NCBI GenBank assembly: GCA_030374765.1
Contig: JARGXX010000080.1
Location: 186,001 to 250,000 of the forward strand
Source of the DNA: Agarophyton chilense
Taxonomy: Eukaryota > Rhodophyta > Florideophyceae > Gracilariales > Gracilariaceae
Direction of reading: 5' to 3'
DNA length: 64,000 nucleotides
Numbering within the stretch: position 1 is the first letter of the stretch; each line of letters starts with the position of its first letter. Of the stretch, positions 42,730 through 54,743 are shown one piece after another. The notes beneath the pieces were generated by a model. That model ran no database searches. It was not told where the DNA came from and saw only the letters and a program-made list of their open reading frames with translations. Position numbers and translations under genes: made by a program.

Positions 42730-42948
42730 TTGCGTTTTCGTTCATCTATATTAAAATCTGAACCAAAACAATCCGTCTTCTTTAAAAATTATGAAAACCC
42801 CAATGCGTTGAAAAAGCCACCATTAGTAATTTATGAAGTACATACGAAGGGCAAACGTAGTGCATCATCAATTGGAGTCTATGAGAGTTGGAACGACCCA
42901 AACTACATATATCCATCTATAAAGGTTAATGATCTGAATGTGTTGTGA
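42730..42948 (+). pseudogene. Probable 1,4-alpha-glucan branching enzyme fragment (GH13)
   Basis: A 72-codon frame whose middle, SVFFKNYENPNALKKPPLVI then YEVHTKGKRSASSIGVYESW, resembles the start of the branching-enzyme catalytic domain (PKSLRIYEAHVG...GTYREF). It is followed by YPSIKVNDLNVL, like LPRIKALGYNAVQ. Neither neighbouring side extends it convincingly. If correct it is a relic of storage-glucan metabolism, which would suit floridean starch. Another GH13 enzyme is possible. Confidence 0.4.
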
Positions 42949-43531
42949 TAAATCCCAACTGGAGAGTACTGTTGAACGTTCTTCGGAGCACAACAATCAA
43001 AAATGGTACGTAATTCAAGTGTCAAAAACTCCATGGTATGTTTTTAGGATGTTGTTCGGCATCCAAGCCCTACTCCTCGACCTTGGTTTCTAACGACATT
43101 GCTACACATTACGCTACCTTGAGCACATCCGGGAACTTGAGCACTTCTAGGACGTCTAGGATGGTAACGACTTCGATCAAGTCCATGATGATGCCCATCG
43201 TTACCCATTTTGCGAACAATCCCTTTCAAAGGAGCATTCTATAACACGGTAACCTTACCACTTCTTATATTGTTTGACGTGCAAAGCATAAGTGTTTTAG
43301 GATGTTCTTGATGAAGTGGTAAGAAAGAAACTGTTACTGTTGTGCAAAACGCATCTCGTTGATTACTTGCTGCTCGATGATTATTGTGATATTTAATTGA
43401 TTTTGATAACGGGGTACTCACCGAAGGGCTCTTGGATGCTCTCCTGCATTGGCAGGAGAGCTATCAATTGGAGCTTGTACCCGTAGACGAAGCTCGATTC
43501 CCTTCATTCTTCCTCCCATACCCCTATCATT
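42949..43531. other. No supported gene
   Basis: Short ORFs on both strands only; no domain or repeat recognised. Confidence 0.35.
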
Positions 43532-44179
43532 TTATTGTGCATGTGCACCCAAATCCGACCTTTTCCTATTGTTGATAAAAGAGGTGGTGCTCTTGTTTTG
43601 CGTAGAGAATTGCGCTCGACTCTCTGCGCTGGAAAGTACTGAGTGAAAATGCTCTTCACGTGAGATGGATATATCTCTGTAAGGATTCTGAGCCTGCCTT
43701 TCAACTGATGACAAATCATCTCGCGTACGGGATCGATTGTTTACAATTTCACCCGGTTCGGTTGAAGGCTGATCTGGAACGAACGCCAAAGACGATGAGG
43801 GTATGTGTAACTCCTTGTCCCCCAATGTCTCATTTCTGCTCAAAAAATTCCCAGTATCAGTTCGTGGGGCATTACATTTTGGAGATATTACATTGTTCAC
43901 AACTTCCGTGGGATGCAATGAAAAACGTAGAGCTCTAGCTTGGACTAAGGAAGAATATGGTGGTGATGAATTGTCGCCATTCTCATTTCCCCTCGTAGCA
44001 TTCCGGGAACCTGTTTTAACTCTAGACGTAACAACTTTCGTAACATCCCGCGATTCGATTTCCACGTGTTGAGGTTGAATCTCTCTTGGATTACTTGAAA
44101 AACATCGAACCTGAGATGCATGCGACGTATGAACCCCAGCAGGAACAACAAATGGCAGTAGAGATGATAGGTGTGGCAC
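43532..44179 (-). pseudogene. Unrecognised ORF, Ser/Arg-rich and probably disordered
   Basis: A 215-codon minus-strand ORF, one of the longest in the region. The product is rich in Ser, Asn, Arg and Glu with no hydrophobic core, like the linker of a larger protein. It follows the 44343-44906 frame on the same strand and could be its continuation. No family recognised. Confidence 0.3.
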
Positions 44180-44342
44180 TACATCTGCATTAGCAGGAGT
44201 GTCATTGGTTGGTGGACGCTATTTCTCGGTTTCGACACAGTTCAAAATTTCTTGTCCAATTGAAGGAGGTAGAAGAATACATTGTTCAACGTTTCGAGCC
44301 CTTGGCGTTTGGGATTGACGCCCTCCCGATTATATCTTCTGC

Positions 44343-44906
44343 TCAGCAACCCATCTGATAAACCAAAAGATTACTACTCTTTCTACATAGTAAATAGTCT
44401 CTAAACACCAAAGCTGCTCGAAAAACAGATTCATATTGCATAAAATGGGTCCTTCTTGAGGCGGTGCTCCAGGCCAGCTCTCCGAAGTCGACTGCAATTT
44501 TTTCTATCATGATCATTTCCAGAGCATGTTTTGCAACTGAGTTGGGTTTCTTGTAAGAGACACCTTCGAGAAATTGGATATACTTCCGTTCTCCTTCAGG
44601 CAATAATGCATTTTTTAAATCAACAGCTGCTCTCATAAGTTCTGTCACGTTTGGCTCTCGTACGTATTCTCTGCCTCTTACTGGACTGGTTATCGGCGGA
44701 AGTCAATAGGGTTCGAGGGCGTTGAGACGCCTCTTGATCTTTCCAACATCCTCCTTCCAGGTACGGATTATTTCTTTCTTGGTTTCAGAGAGAAATCTTT
44801 CAAGCGAGGCCTGGCGGCCTTCACGAGACAGGTACATACGGATGAGTCGTTTCGGATATGAGAGAGCGAAAATATTTACTAATCTCAGTTCTGAACTGAG
44901 GCTCAA
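44343..44906 (-). pseudogene. Unrecognised helical protein, one in-frame stop
   Basis: One minus-strand frame covers 44906 to 44343, with a stop at 44703-44705 between two convincing coding halves: RRLNALEPY before it, TELMRAAVDLKNALLPEGER after it. The product is mostly alpha-helical and charged, with a Trp-containing segment (EIIRTWKEDVGKIKRR). I recognise no family; a transposon accessory protein or a dead host gene are both possible. Confidence 0.35.
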
Positions 44907-46029
44907 CAGACTTTGGGTTACTCAGGGTTTGTATAAATAGACGCACACTCCCATTTCGTTTCTTGTATTAAAGCAAATCGAAAACACATTTGAAAATCAA
45001 TTTCTGCGACATTCCCAGCGTGTTTTCCTGACCAACATTCTCCATGATTTCGATCAGACAGGAGGAGAGATCGAACTCCCCAGAAAAACGGGTTCCGTTT
45101 TGATGATACTCTCCATTCCCAACAACTCAGTTTCCAGTTCTACTGCCGGTTATTAGAATTATTAGAATGTACCCAAAGTATTTATGTCTTCCAGAGTTTT
45201 ACTGCATTTGCTATCCTCGGGGAAAGGCAGTGGGCCGAAATACTATGTTGAAGCGCAAAAAAAGCAAACATCTCCCGGAGAAGAAGTGGTAGTGTACCAG
45301 ATCTGCACTGGGGACTGACAGAGGACGGAAGCATGGTTGTCCGTGCACAAACCGAATATCTTATTCAGAAATCTCTCTGATTCCGGAGAGAAGAATATGG
45401 AATTTCAAGTACTTCTTATTCACCAGTACCGTCTCACATGAGTCATGTGACAGCCCTTCGACGTGTGCCACACAAATGCAACACACAAAATAGGGTTCCC
45501 AGCAATTGGAGACCTGGACAAAAATCCCCTCCAAGCTTGATATCAAAATGAATTCCAAATGAAGTTCAACGAGAGCCTCTTCATACACCTGAGGATTGCA
45601 TTTCGGATCCATCGAAGCCAAGGGAAAAAAAAATTCTTGACCACGGTAATGTTCATGACGTCGGCGTTTCTGGAGAGAATTCTACTCCCGGTGAAGAGAG
45701 AACTAGCCAAGAGGCCGAAGTTATCGAATTTGATACGCCTGGATCTTTTATACAGCTCATCGAAGCAAACGGCTTTCAAGGTGGTTTCCAACTTTTCAAT
45801 TTCAATTCAGCTCGCCCAGTCTGCTCTAAGGTGAACCGTAACTCCGTGCAAAGAATTAGAATAGTGGAAGACCATTCTGGAGCACTCTAGTGCAGAAAAC
45901 CTCGACGTTGCTGACATAGATGATATCCTCCTTCATAACAGTGACGACAACGACGAGTTCCTGTTGTGGGTTACGAGAAACAGACCCTGAAAAGACTTCT
46001 TTTTATAAAATATCTTAACGCAAAAAGAG
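44907..46029. other. Decayed sequence, possible N-terminal part of the Tnp2-like relic
   Basis: Short ORFs such as 45559-45834 plus. An acidic stretch, NLDVADIDDILLHNSDDNDE, shortly before 46030 is coding-like and in keeping with the N-terminal region of CACTA transposases, but this is not secure. Confidence 0.3.
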
Positions 46030-47110
46030 ATGGATGATATTCTGATTCTTACCAACGTTCCGTATACGTGCTTGAAAGATGTTATCGCTCGCATTAACTT
46101 AAGGTCAAGACTTGAAGGAGCGATGCAATCATTTCCGATTTGTCCCGGACACATATGTTTTTACAACCAGTCTCTTCGTCAGGGCTCTGTAGGGGGTAAA
46201 ACTCAATCAGTCCCTTAAGTCCAGTCTAAATCAACTTTGTCATGGATATTTTTGAAGAAAAGACTAATGCACATGTTAACTGACAAAGTAAGGTGCGAAA
46301 AGTTGTACCCTTGGTTGCAAACAGAGGGAGCAGAAACACAAAACGGTGCGCGAAAATGGAAGTGTTTGACTCTGAAGCTTCAGCTCAAAATTTATCTCTG
46401 TCTGGGGAAAGGGATCGAATTAAAATCTATTTGTTTCTGTCGCTATCCACTGATGGTTCCCAGACGTTTAGGAAACCAACATATGATTTGTGGCCAGTTG
46501 CTGCAATTCTTTTGAACCTTGAACGCACCGAGCCATACCTGGTCAAAAATGGGCTACCCTTCACGTTTAACCTTCGAAAAACCGAGCCTGTAAGAAAACC
46601 TTCCGTCGTCCGTCGCCCCTCTGGTCGAAGAAATGCAATTGTCGAACAGATTTGGTGTCGGGACGGAGTTTATGTTCTGCGACAGAACATAGCGAAAGGT
46701 CCAAGTCCGTCTGTTATGTTTTACTGGAGATCTTCCAGGTGTGAAGAAAGTTGGTGGATTAAAAAGCCATAATGGAAAGGGACCCTGCCGTTTTCGCAGT
46801 ATCAGGAGAGTTTGGTCTGCGCCCAACTGATATTACTATTTTCCGAGTAGGACACGACAATCTGGTGGAATTCGTACTCTATTTTACACATCTCGACATC
46901 CTTTGCGTTCGGTTAGTCAAACTGTTCTAACTATCAAAAGATTAGAACTGGTTGAAGGTCAAAAAAAATCTGAAATGCTAAAAGAGTCTAGAACAACTGA
47001 ACATTCAGTTCCCCTTTCTGTCCCTAATCTACTCCCTTTTAAATGTTTTTTGATTGACAAAACGCACTTGTTCTACGAAACCGACAAAAATCCGATTCGC
47101 TTGTGACTGA
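46030..47110 (+). pseudogene. CACTA/EnSpm Tnp2-like transposase relic
   Basis: The segment LSTDGSQTFRKPTYDLWPVA at about 46434-46493 matches the Transposase_21 signature (LSTDGFNPF...YSTWPV+L..YNLP). It is followed by LVKNGLPFTFNLRKTEPVRK and a GVYVL block, in the place of PGPKAPG...L.EEL..LW.GV. In another frame DLPGVKKVGGLKSHNGKGPC follows, like DIPARR...GHSAK.PCRFC. Several frame changes and stops are present. Further helical fragments run on to about 47530. CACTA-type terminal repeats were not found. Confidence 0.5.
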
Positions 47111-48934
47111 CATCAGCAGAACCTTACAGATTGTGCAAGTGTTCATTGAGACAAATTGGTGAAGAGCTTAAGTGTTTTGTAAAAAGAATTCGGAGCCCTA
47201 TTGGAAGTCCTCCAAAAACACTAAGTGTGTTTTCAGAGTTGAAATGAGCAAAGGTTAAGTCATTCATATTTTGTTATAGTCTCTTTGTACTTGATGAGCA
47301 TCTAACGACGACTTAACTATCAGGTTGGCATATGTTTGTGGAGATTGTTGACATTTTTTAGCGTCTAACGCTCAATAGAAGTGATGTCAACAGATTGAAA
47401 CAATTGACACTTTGTTTCTATCGTCAGTTTGAGCGGCTCTACATCAAAGACGACCCTCAGCGAATTCTTTTTGTGCAAATATACGCTTCATTTGCTTCTC
47501 CACCTTTTAGAACAAGATTTTGAGTGTAGTTCACCTAAAGGCTACTAGCGATACTGGATGAAGCGATACAATGGATGAATTTTGGGCCACATGAACGCCA
47601 GGGACCTTGGAGGGGCTTCTCTACTTAAGGACGCAAAATTTGTGGAAGGGTGCAAGGCATTCCTTCTTTTGTCAGTACAAAGTGATGACATGTAAAGTTT
47701 GCAACATATGATACGTAAAGAAGGGTATAACTCAGAGGTCAGGGGCATATGTATTAGTTCGGCAGCAGTGCGAATTTGGACAATTTTCTTTCTTCGTGTA
47801 TGAGAGGATATTTTATGCGCAGATACGATGTTTTAAAATCCTCAGAAGCCCTTGACATCATTAAAACCATCGATCGAGGTACTTTTTGGTCTCGGATACC
47901 TTTTTGTTACTGGCAGCAGGGTCCAGGATACAACGGCAAGAATTCATCCCCGTACTTTTGATGAGATTCATTTGCGTTCTCACGAGAACTAGCATGTGGA
48001 TACTGAGATGGAGAATGAAGGACTTACTGCAGTGTAATATGGCCGTAGGCATATGCTTTTTCAGTTTGATGTGGAGACGGCAGTCTTTGACCATTCTGCA
48101 AGATGGGATCACTGGCATAAAAAGTATGGAGGAGCTGTAATACAACAGGCCGTCGGTCTAGAGGTGAGATACCAGATTCAGGTGTACAAGAACTGCCCGT
48201 TCGCCGATGATTTTGGGTGAAAAACTGTGGAGCACCGTTCCATCATTTCCAGACAGACTGATCACTGTTGTGAATCACAGTTCTCCTTCTCAACAGTCAC
48301 GTAGTGGAGCCCGGCAAAGATGATACTTCATAGATGAAAATTTAACATCAGATTGCCCTCTAAGAAAAGAAGAAATATCAGTGGACAATGTGAACAGTTT
48401 TCTACAAGGGCTTTGAGGTCAGAAGTGAAGGCTTTGAATGTGTTTTTGAAGGGTTTCGAACGTATATGGGAGGCCAGAACCTTTGCGTTGCAGTTGAAGC
48501 AAACGAGCACGAACGATCGGATGAGAGTTGCCAGAGAATTTCATTTTAAGTAGTCTTATTCTAGCTGTAGAAATTTCAAGCAGTTGCAAAGGGTGGGATT
48601 TGAGCTTATGACGTATTTGGGCGCGTGGTAATTTCGTGGTCTATATCCTCACTATTTTGATGCGCACTACAGTGCTAATTACGAGAACTTTAGAATTTAC
48701 CCAGGGAGTGAAATGAGGACTATAGTCTTCATTAGACCTATGAAAAGGGCTGATTCTGAGAATTATTAAGAACCAATACGAAACGCCTGGCAAGAGATGA
48801 TTGAAAAATCAAATTAAGCTCATTCCCAAATACCACCATGGAGTTCAAAAGGGAAAGCGAGGATCGGGTTGACTCAGTAAAGAAGCCTGCCGCATCAGCA
48901 CCGAGCAGAATAAGAAAACTACGCAATGGTTTCC
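47111..48934. other. Decayed sequence, no supported gene
   Basis: Fragments on the plus strand at 47400-47530 (VNRLKQLTLCFYRQFERLYI) may be the C-terminal part of the Tnp2-like relic. Other ORFs (47776-47961, 48353-48553) show no domain. Confidence 0.3.
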
Positions 48935-49381
48935 TGTGAAGGAGCAATGAAAAAGGTTGAGCCCGGTAAGCTGCCGAGCCCTGAAGGATTTTGCAGACGA
49001 CACGTGTACGGGTCGACCTCAGGTGGACTCATGTACATTATTATTTTTATTTAATTAGTTTAATAGATTAGCAGTACAGTGCCAGGGAGATCTCAGCGCC
49101 TCGCCAGTACTTTTTACTTGGCTCGAGTGACGCTTCTCCCTTAGAGTACGGTAGGCACCGTTAGGATACTAAATAACCCTCTTTGGTATATTAGTTCCAG
49201 CCTTTAGGTCTTCAAGCCATCGTTTCCGTAACTCCCACCTGTAGGACTACGCAGTAAACGCCATCCCATTGCACCAAGTACTCTGGGGGTGCCGCCGTCA
49301 AGGATTCGAACCTTAGGCCCCGCTGTACCACGCTACCACCGGTCGAGACCCGTACGATGACCCAACAGTCATTGCGTTACA
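48935..49381 (-). repeat. 447 bp TG...CA repeat with tRNA-like promoter, copy 1 (solo LTR or SINE)
   Basis: Bounded by TGTGAAGGAGC and GCGTTACA, and flanked on both sides by TTTCC, a 5 bp target duplication. It is about 90 percent identical by eye to the reverse complement of 57397-57842. On the minus strand it carries TGGTAGCGTGG (box A-like, about 49328-49338) and, 26 bp further, a perfect GGTTCGAATCC (box B, 49302-49312). No coding capacity. Ends and duplication fit a solo LTR; the promoter motif fits a tRNA-derived SINE. The box spacing is shorter than in a normal tRNA gene. Confidence 0.75.
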
Positions 49382-49629
49382 TTTCCTTAGAGCCAGGCGA
49401 ACCACATCTGAGTTCGGAGACAGTACCGAATGCGATCGTACCCATGCCCCATACACCGCGGAAAGGGTCTCGTGGGCGAAACCGCGGTCAACGGCACAGA
49501 AAAGTCTGCGCCAGAGGTCCAATCTCTAGATCCTCAAGGGGACGTGGTTGAGGGCGCGACAACCCTTAGTTTACTGGTGTTCACCCATCTAAAGGATGAA
49601 AGTGTTCTTACATCATCGAAGAGTCACTC

Positions 49630-52190
49630 ATGCTAGAGCAGGAGTTTACCGAAAATGTTATAGCAGAAAAAGCCTTCATGTTTTGCTCTGCCGCTCTCAA
49701 AAGGCTCCTCAAAGAGCTCACAGCACACAATATTCCTATTACAAGAGCTGGATTCTTCGTACTGCTTGTTGAAACTTGGCTAAGGCAGTGCATCGAATGA
49801 ATGAACGAAAGCATTTTGCTAACTGTTCAGGGCCGCCAGCATCTCTCTTTATCTCACATATATTGCTACAGGTCTGTGCTTCTCCTCTCACACCTTACCG
49901 GTTTGAGTAATTGCAAAGCGCTCCAATTGCTTTATACAATCGGCCACAACACGCCGGACATTGACCTTGTTCGTTACATAAGTCACAATATTTTGGCATA
50001 GTCACCAACAAGGCGAGCAGCTTACAGAACAACCAAGTGAGTGGGATAACGAGACCAAACGCAATGTCTCGGGGCATGCGAAAAACTGGCGTTCTGCACA
50101 ACGTGCAAGGTGTTTTTCACACCGATACACACATTTTCAACCATAGATGAAGACCTTTACGGTACTCGATCGCAGTACAATCAAGTGAAAAGAATAAGTG
50201 CACGTAGCGCGGACGGAGAAGGCCACACTTCAGATACGATACCGGATGCACTCTCCCGAGTGACGTTAATGGTTCGATTTTGCCGAAGGGATGAGCAACA
50301 GCACAAAATTGTTTTAAGGCTTTTAGAATGTTTGATAGAAGTTAGAGGTGAGCAGAGTATGCATTGACTAATTGTCACTGCTGACAGAGGGTATAAAAGC
50401 ATCTCATTGCTCCGCATTATGCTGCAATACGGTATTGGGTCAATCTTTATAATGCCTGAGCATTTGTTGCTGTGTCCTGCCTTCGTGGGAGCTTCATTTG
50501 TTAAGCCGACGATGTATGATGAAGACGACCACAGCATCGTTGAAGATAACAATTCGTCTGAAGAGAAGAGCCACCCGTCATCTCCGAGTGACACCAGGCC
50601 AGCTGGAACAGGCAGTACTGGTCCAGAGCCTTTGTCTGCCAGTAATAGAGGAGAGACTGATGGACTGAGAGTCAGGGCCACTCAATCCCCGTCGTTTCTG
50701 TTGGACAGAACGAAACAGTTTTTTATTGACAACAATCCAAAAGCAGGGCCGGCCTCACTTTTCGGTATGAAGAGCTTTAAATCTCCGCAAGGGAAAAAGG
50801 CTAGAGGTGTTTGCAACTCATCTTCGGAAGCACGAGTAACTGCAGTTGCGGTGAGAGAACATGGCACAGAAACTTTTTCCAAGATTATTCGCTTCGTGTA
50901 CATTTTACATACTCCTCGTACTGCAGGGGTTAAGTCGTGGATTGCTGTGCCCGGACGGGCGTCTAAATCTCACTCATTGTTCTCTAGGAGACTCGACAGT
51001 GGTCCTCTATTTATTCCTCCAAGTGAGTCCAGGGAGGGCTGGGACATAATTGAGCGATTCATGTTGCCGAATTGCTGCGTTCTGACGATTGGGCAAAGCA
51101 GAAAAGACAGGTTTAAAATTCGTCAGTCTAGAGTAAGAGGAACTAAGTCTGGGAAGTCATGGATGCACAACAATGAAATGATGATTTACGTGGTCTGGAA
51201 CAAAGCAGTTCTAGAGATGAGCAGAGTTTATCGACGTTTCTGAAAGGCTTTGTCGAAAGCTGGTTTAGTAGTGCAAGGTTTACAAAAGAAATGACGAGAG
51301 GTACAATCAATGATTCCGCCGTTCCTTCCTCATTGACACCCGAACCATTCGTCACAGCTTTGTTTGAGTGCGGAATGTTTCTTAAGCTCGGCTGTAAATG
51401 GCTTGCATGCTCACCGGGTGCTATCTCAGAAATTGACTTGGATACACTTCGTCCGTCAAGTGACTATGTAGAGAACTCTACTACAACAATTGTGTCAGTA
51501 GAAATTAAGACCAGCGTGGCGCAATCTAGTCGGATCCGTGCTATTGAAAATGCTTTCTTTGAAACTGTTGTTTACAGTATTTGGAAGTCCTCTCTTCGAC
51601 AAAACGTTACAGAACAACATATGAGGCAGTGGTAACACAAATGATGGTTTTAAACACTCAACACGTCATTTACGTGTCTGCAGCAGAGACAGGTATAATC
51701 TCTATTGTTCTGACGTACTGTAAAGCGGATGACCTGACACTGCTTTAAAGAAATCTACAGTCCCGTTCGTCCTGTGTTGTTTCCTGGGCTCGAGAAATGG
51801 AACGGTAGTCCCAACGTTTTCTGACCGGGCTACTAAGAAACGTCTCGAAGAACAAATAGGATCCTGGAAAAGTGTTAACGTCCACGTTCAGACTAGGAAC
51901 GCGCTCCCTCCTCTCAAACTATACTACCATGGGGCCCAAGATTTATACTCCAAGACTAAGGGGGGAGTAGATAGGAGTGCTCAAGCCAGATCTATGCAAC
52001 GAGCGCAATCTTTCTCCTTCTCATGGGAGCAGAAAATATTTCGCAAACTATCAGATCGATTGCTGTGAATGACTTTTTCGCATGGATATTTTCTAAAAGA
52101 GAGAGGACAGAATAATAAAAAAACACTTTCGCCAGCCTTCCAGACTATCGTCATGTACTCAACAGGGTGGAGTCTCTTCAATTCTTCGTC
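49630..52190 (+). pseudogene. piggyBac-like DDE transposase with an internal YqaJ-type nuclease domain
   Basis: One plus-strand frame from about 49630 to 51243 carries several stops but no obvious shift. It has TIDEDLYGTR (first Asp, about 50140), then VTADRGYKSISLLRIM with IFIMPEH (second Asp, about 50373), then a Ser/Pro linker and HGTETFSKIIRFVYIL. The next part, shifted by one base near 51241, reads GTINDSAVPSSLTPEPFVTA, WLACSPGAISEID and VSVEIKTS, which is the YqaJ exonuclease pattern (WLGASPDG...D and E.K). After more decay comes YSKTKGGVDRSAQARSMQRA at about 51940-52000, like the piggyBac GVDxxD third acidic motif. The nuclease thus lies between the second and third catalytic acidic motifs. 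Clearly dead. Confidence 0.6.
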
Positions 52191-54059
52191 TTGTAATTAT
52201 CGAGAGATTTTGTTTCATGCGCAGGGAGTATCCAACGCGATCCAACTACTTCGGAAGGAAGTAACGAGGCTGTTCTTGTTGTTGAAGACTATGAAATGTC
52301 ACGTTTAAAAACTGCAGAAAAGAACAAAAATTTTCACAGGCTGTACTTCTTCAAAACCAGGAACGATCGAACTCTGCGTCTGGAGGTAACTTGACACTCT
52401 CGGAAGCAACAAAAAGGTGATTTTGGGTACTGTTGTATGTGCGGAAATATTTCTGAATGTGCTAGACACAGATCGTCTTTTAAGTACGAGTCAAGCGACG
52501 TTTATTTTTATGGGAAAACTTCTGATGAATTACGGAAAACTTGCTGGACGATGTGATACAAAACAAAGCTGCTCTAGTTCCAACCACTTCCATACCCTCG
52601 AAATTTGTCGTGACCAACACTTTCAACCGATAACACTCCAGTTCGTTTAACCAGAGGTAGGAGTCGGCAAAGAAGCGACGCTGAACAAAAAATAGTTTCT
52701 ACTGAGCAGCAGACCACACGCAGAACTAGCGAAATGCTTTAATAAACTATCACTGGACTTAAATTCAGATGTTAACGTACCTGAATGATACCAAAACAGA
52801 AAAGTTTGAAGTCGTGTGAGATCTCTTGATGACCACTACAGTGACCATTTCAATTTTTGTGCCTTCTTTTAAGCAATTAAATGTTACAACTTTAAGAACA
52901 TACCGCAGAAAAGGTGCCCATTTGGAGCAAACACGAACTTCACGGTCGCCTGCAACATTCTCTTATCTAGCATTGGGCAGAAAATGAACTTAAATGGTTT
53001 AATATCTGATGGATTATGGGAAGGAACAGCATGATGACCACTGTAGTGATCATCACTCAAAATCAAAGGAATATCGGGGTAAAGATATTGTTTTATGCTT
53101 GGGTGCTGAAGCTGAATGGGATAGCTTTATATGATCACATGTTCAAGGCACTATGAAAAAAAGCCTTTTGGACGGACTGTTTGATAGTAGCGCAATGTAA
53201 CTGAGGTGTCAGACAATGCGTTGGGTGGCATTGTTGCGTTTCAACTTTCGGGGACTGTACGAGTGATTTTGCCCACCATTATAACATTTTTTGTCGAGGT
53301 TTTCGTGTAGAATCGCGATGATGTATTTTTGGGACGTATAGCGTTCCAGTGTTGAACGTCGGAAATAATAGCCGTTTTTAAGTAAGCATTTTGTCCTTAC
53401 GATTTAGACCCTCATCTCCAGCTCGTTTGTTATTCTGAAATAAGGCCAAAAATCAGAATAGCTTTGTTTTGTGTCACACGTATCCTGCCGTTTACTTGAG
53501 GGTCATGCTGAGAAAGCAGAGGCAAAAACGAAGGCGATCATACTCTGAAGCGCATCGAAAGTGGATCTCAAGCGTGTTTTGCTTTTCAATCAACAGATGA
53601 CACAATCTGCCTTGCATGCCAGACCGCACACACGCAGCACACGTACACTCTAGATCTAGATACTACCAGGACGCCATCGCCGTTTCTGGGATTAAAGTGA
53701 GACTACCTTCCTCTTCACAGGTTATGGGCCCAGCGATACGCTAACCAAACTCCGCCCTTATCACGCCACACTCTCGTCTACCCTCCCTCACGCTTTACTC
53801 TCGTGCACTCTCCCTCACGCGTACTCTTTCTTCCCATCTCCCTCACATACCGCACAATCATCAACGCTTCATCCTCCGCATTTCTTTTGTTTTTAAGTAA
53901 CACCCTACCAAAACGGCTACTCCGACTTCTGGCTCTCAACGCTTTCAGCGCAGACAAAATTTGCTTAGCGATCAATACATCATTGAATAAATGTGTTACA
54001 ACGCCTGTACTACTGCCCTGGACACCACCACACCCCAAGATACTACGCAACAAAAATCT
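52191..54059. other. No supported gene
   Basis: AT-rich decayed sequence up to about 53600, then a C/T-rich stretch that may be the leader of the following Copia relic. ORFs are short and unrecognised. Confidence 0.35.
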
Positions 54060-54323
54060 TCAGCAATGAAAAACAAGTTCACCGTCCCCCAGTTAGACTG
54101 CGATAGGACGTCTTTCTGGAAAAATGGCCATCGATTTTATTGCCACAACACTTGAGGCACTCTACCACATAATCACAAACCCGCCGCCCCCGATCGACCC
54201 AGCACAACTATCATAACACAATAAGAAAAAGCATACGTTGCGTTCGCTCATTCTCTCAACCGTTTTTTTTCCAATATCCTCATCCTCCTTAGTATCGGAA
54301 GTGACCCCTCTCCAAAAAAACTC

Positions 54324-54743
54324 TTGACCGCCGTTCTCGAGCACTTGAAAACGAACACGGCTATAGATCACAAATATCTCAAATCAGAAGCCGAACACTT
54401 GCACCTCACCAGTGGGATGACTATAGAAGACTATTTTATCAAACACGAATCCCTTCGAACGCGCATGATTGCCTCCCAATTTCCAAACATCACTGACAAA
54501 ACAACGACGATGGAAATCATGATAGACGGCCTTCGCTTCGATCCTGACAGCATAGATATTGGCCCACAAATACTTGTCTTCAACCCGCCAACCGTTAAGG
54601 ATGTTATACACCATTTTCATCGATTGAAGTCCTACAACATGTCTGCACCCTCTCTACCCACCTCTACCGTCTATCAGAACATAACAATCCCTTTGCAAGT
54701 ACCGCGCCAGCATTTCTACCAGACTCGCTCACCACCGCACTGA
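54324..54743 (+). pseudogene. Copia relic B: gag segment
   Basis: 139 codons, helical gag core (TIEDYFIKHESLRTRMIASQ and KDVIHHFHRLKSYNM). Part of a broken element. Confidence 0.65.
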
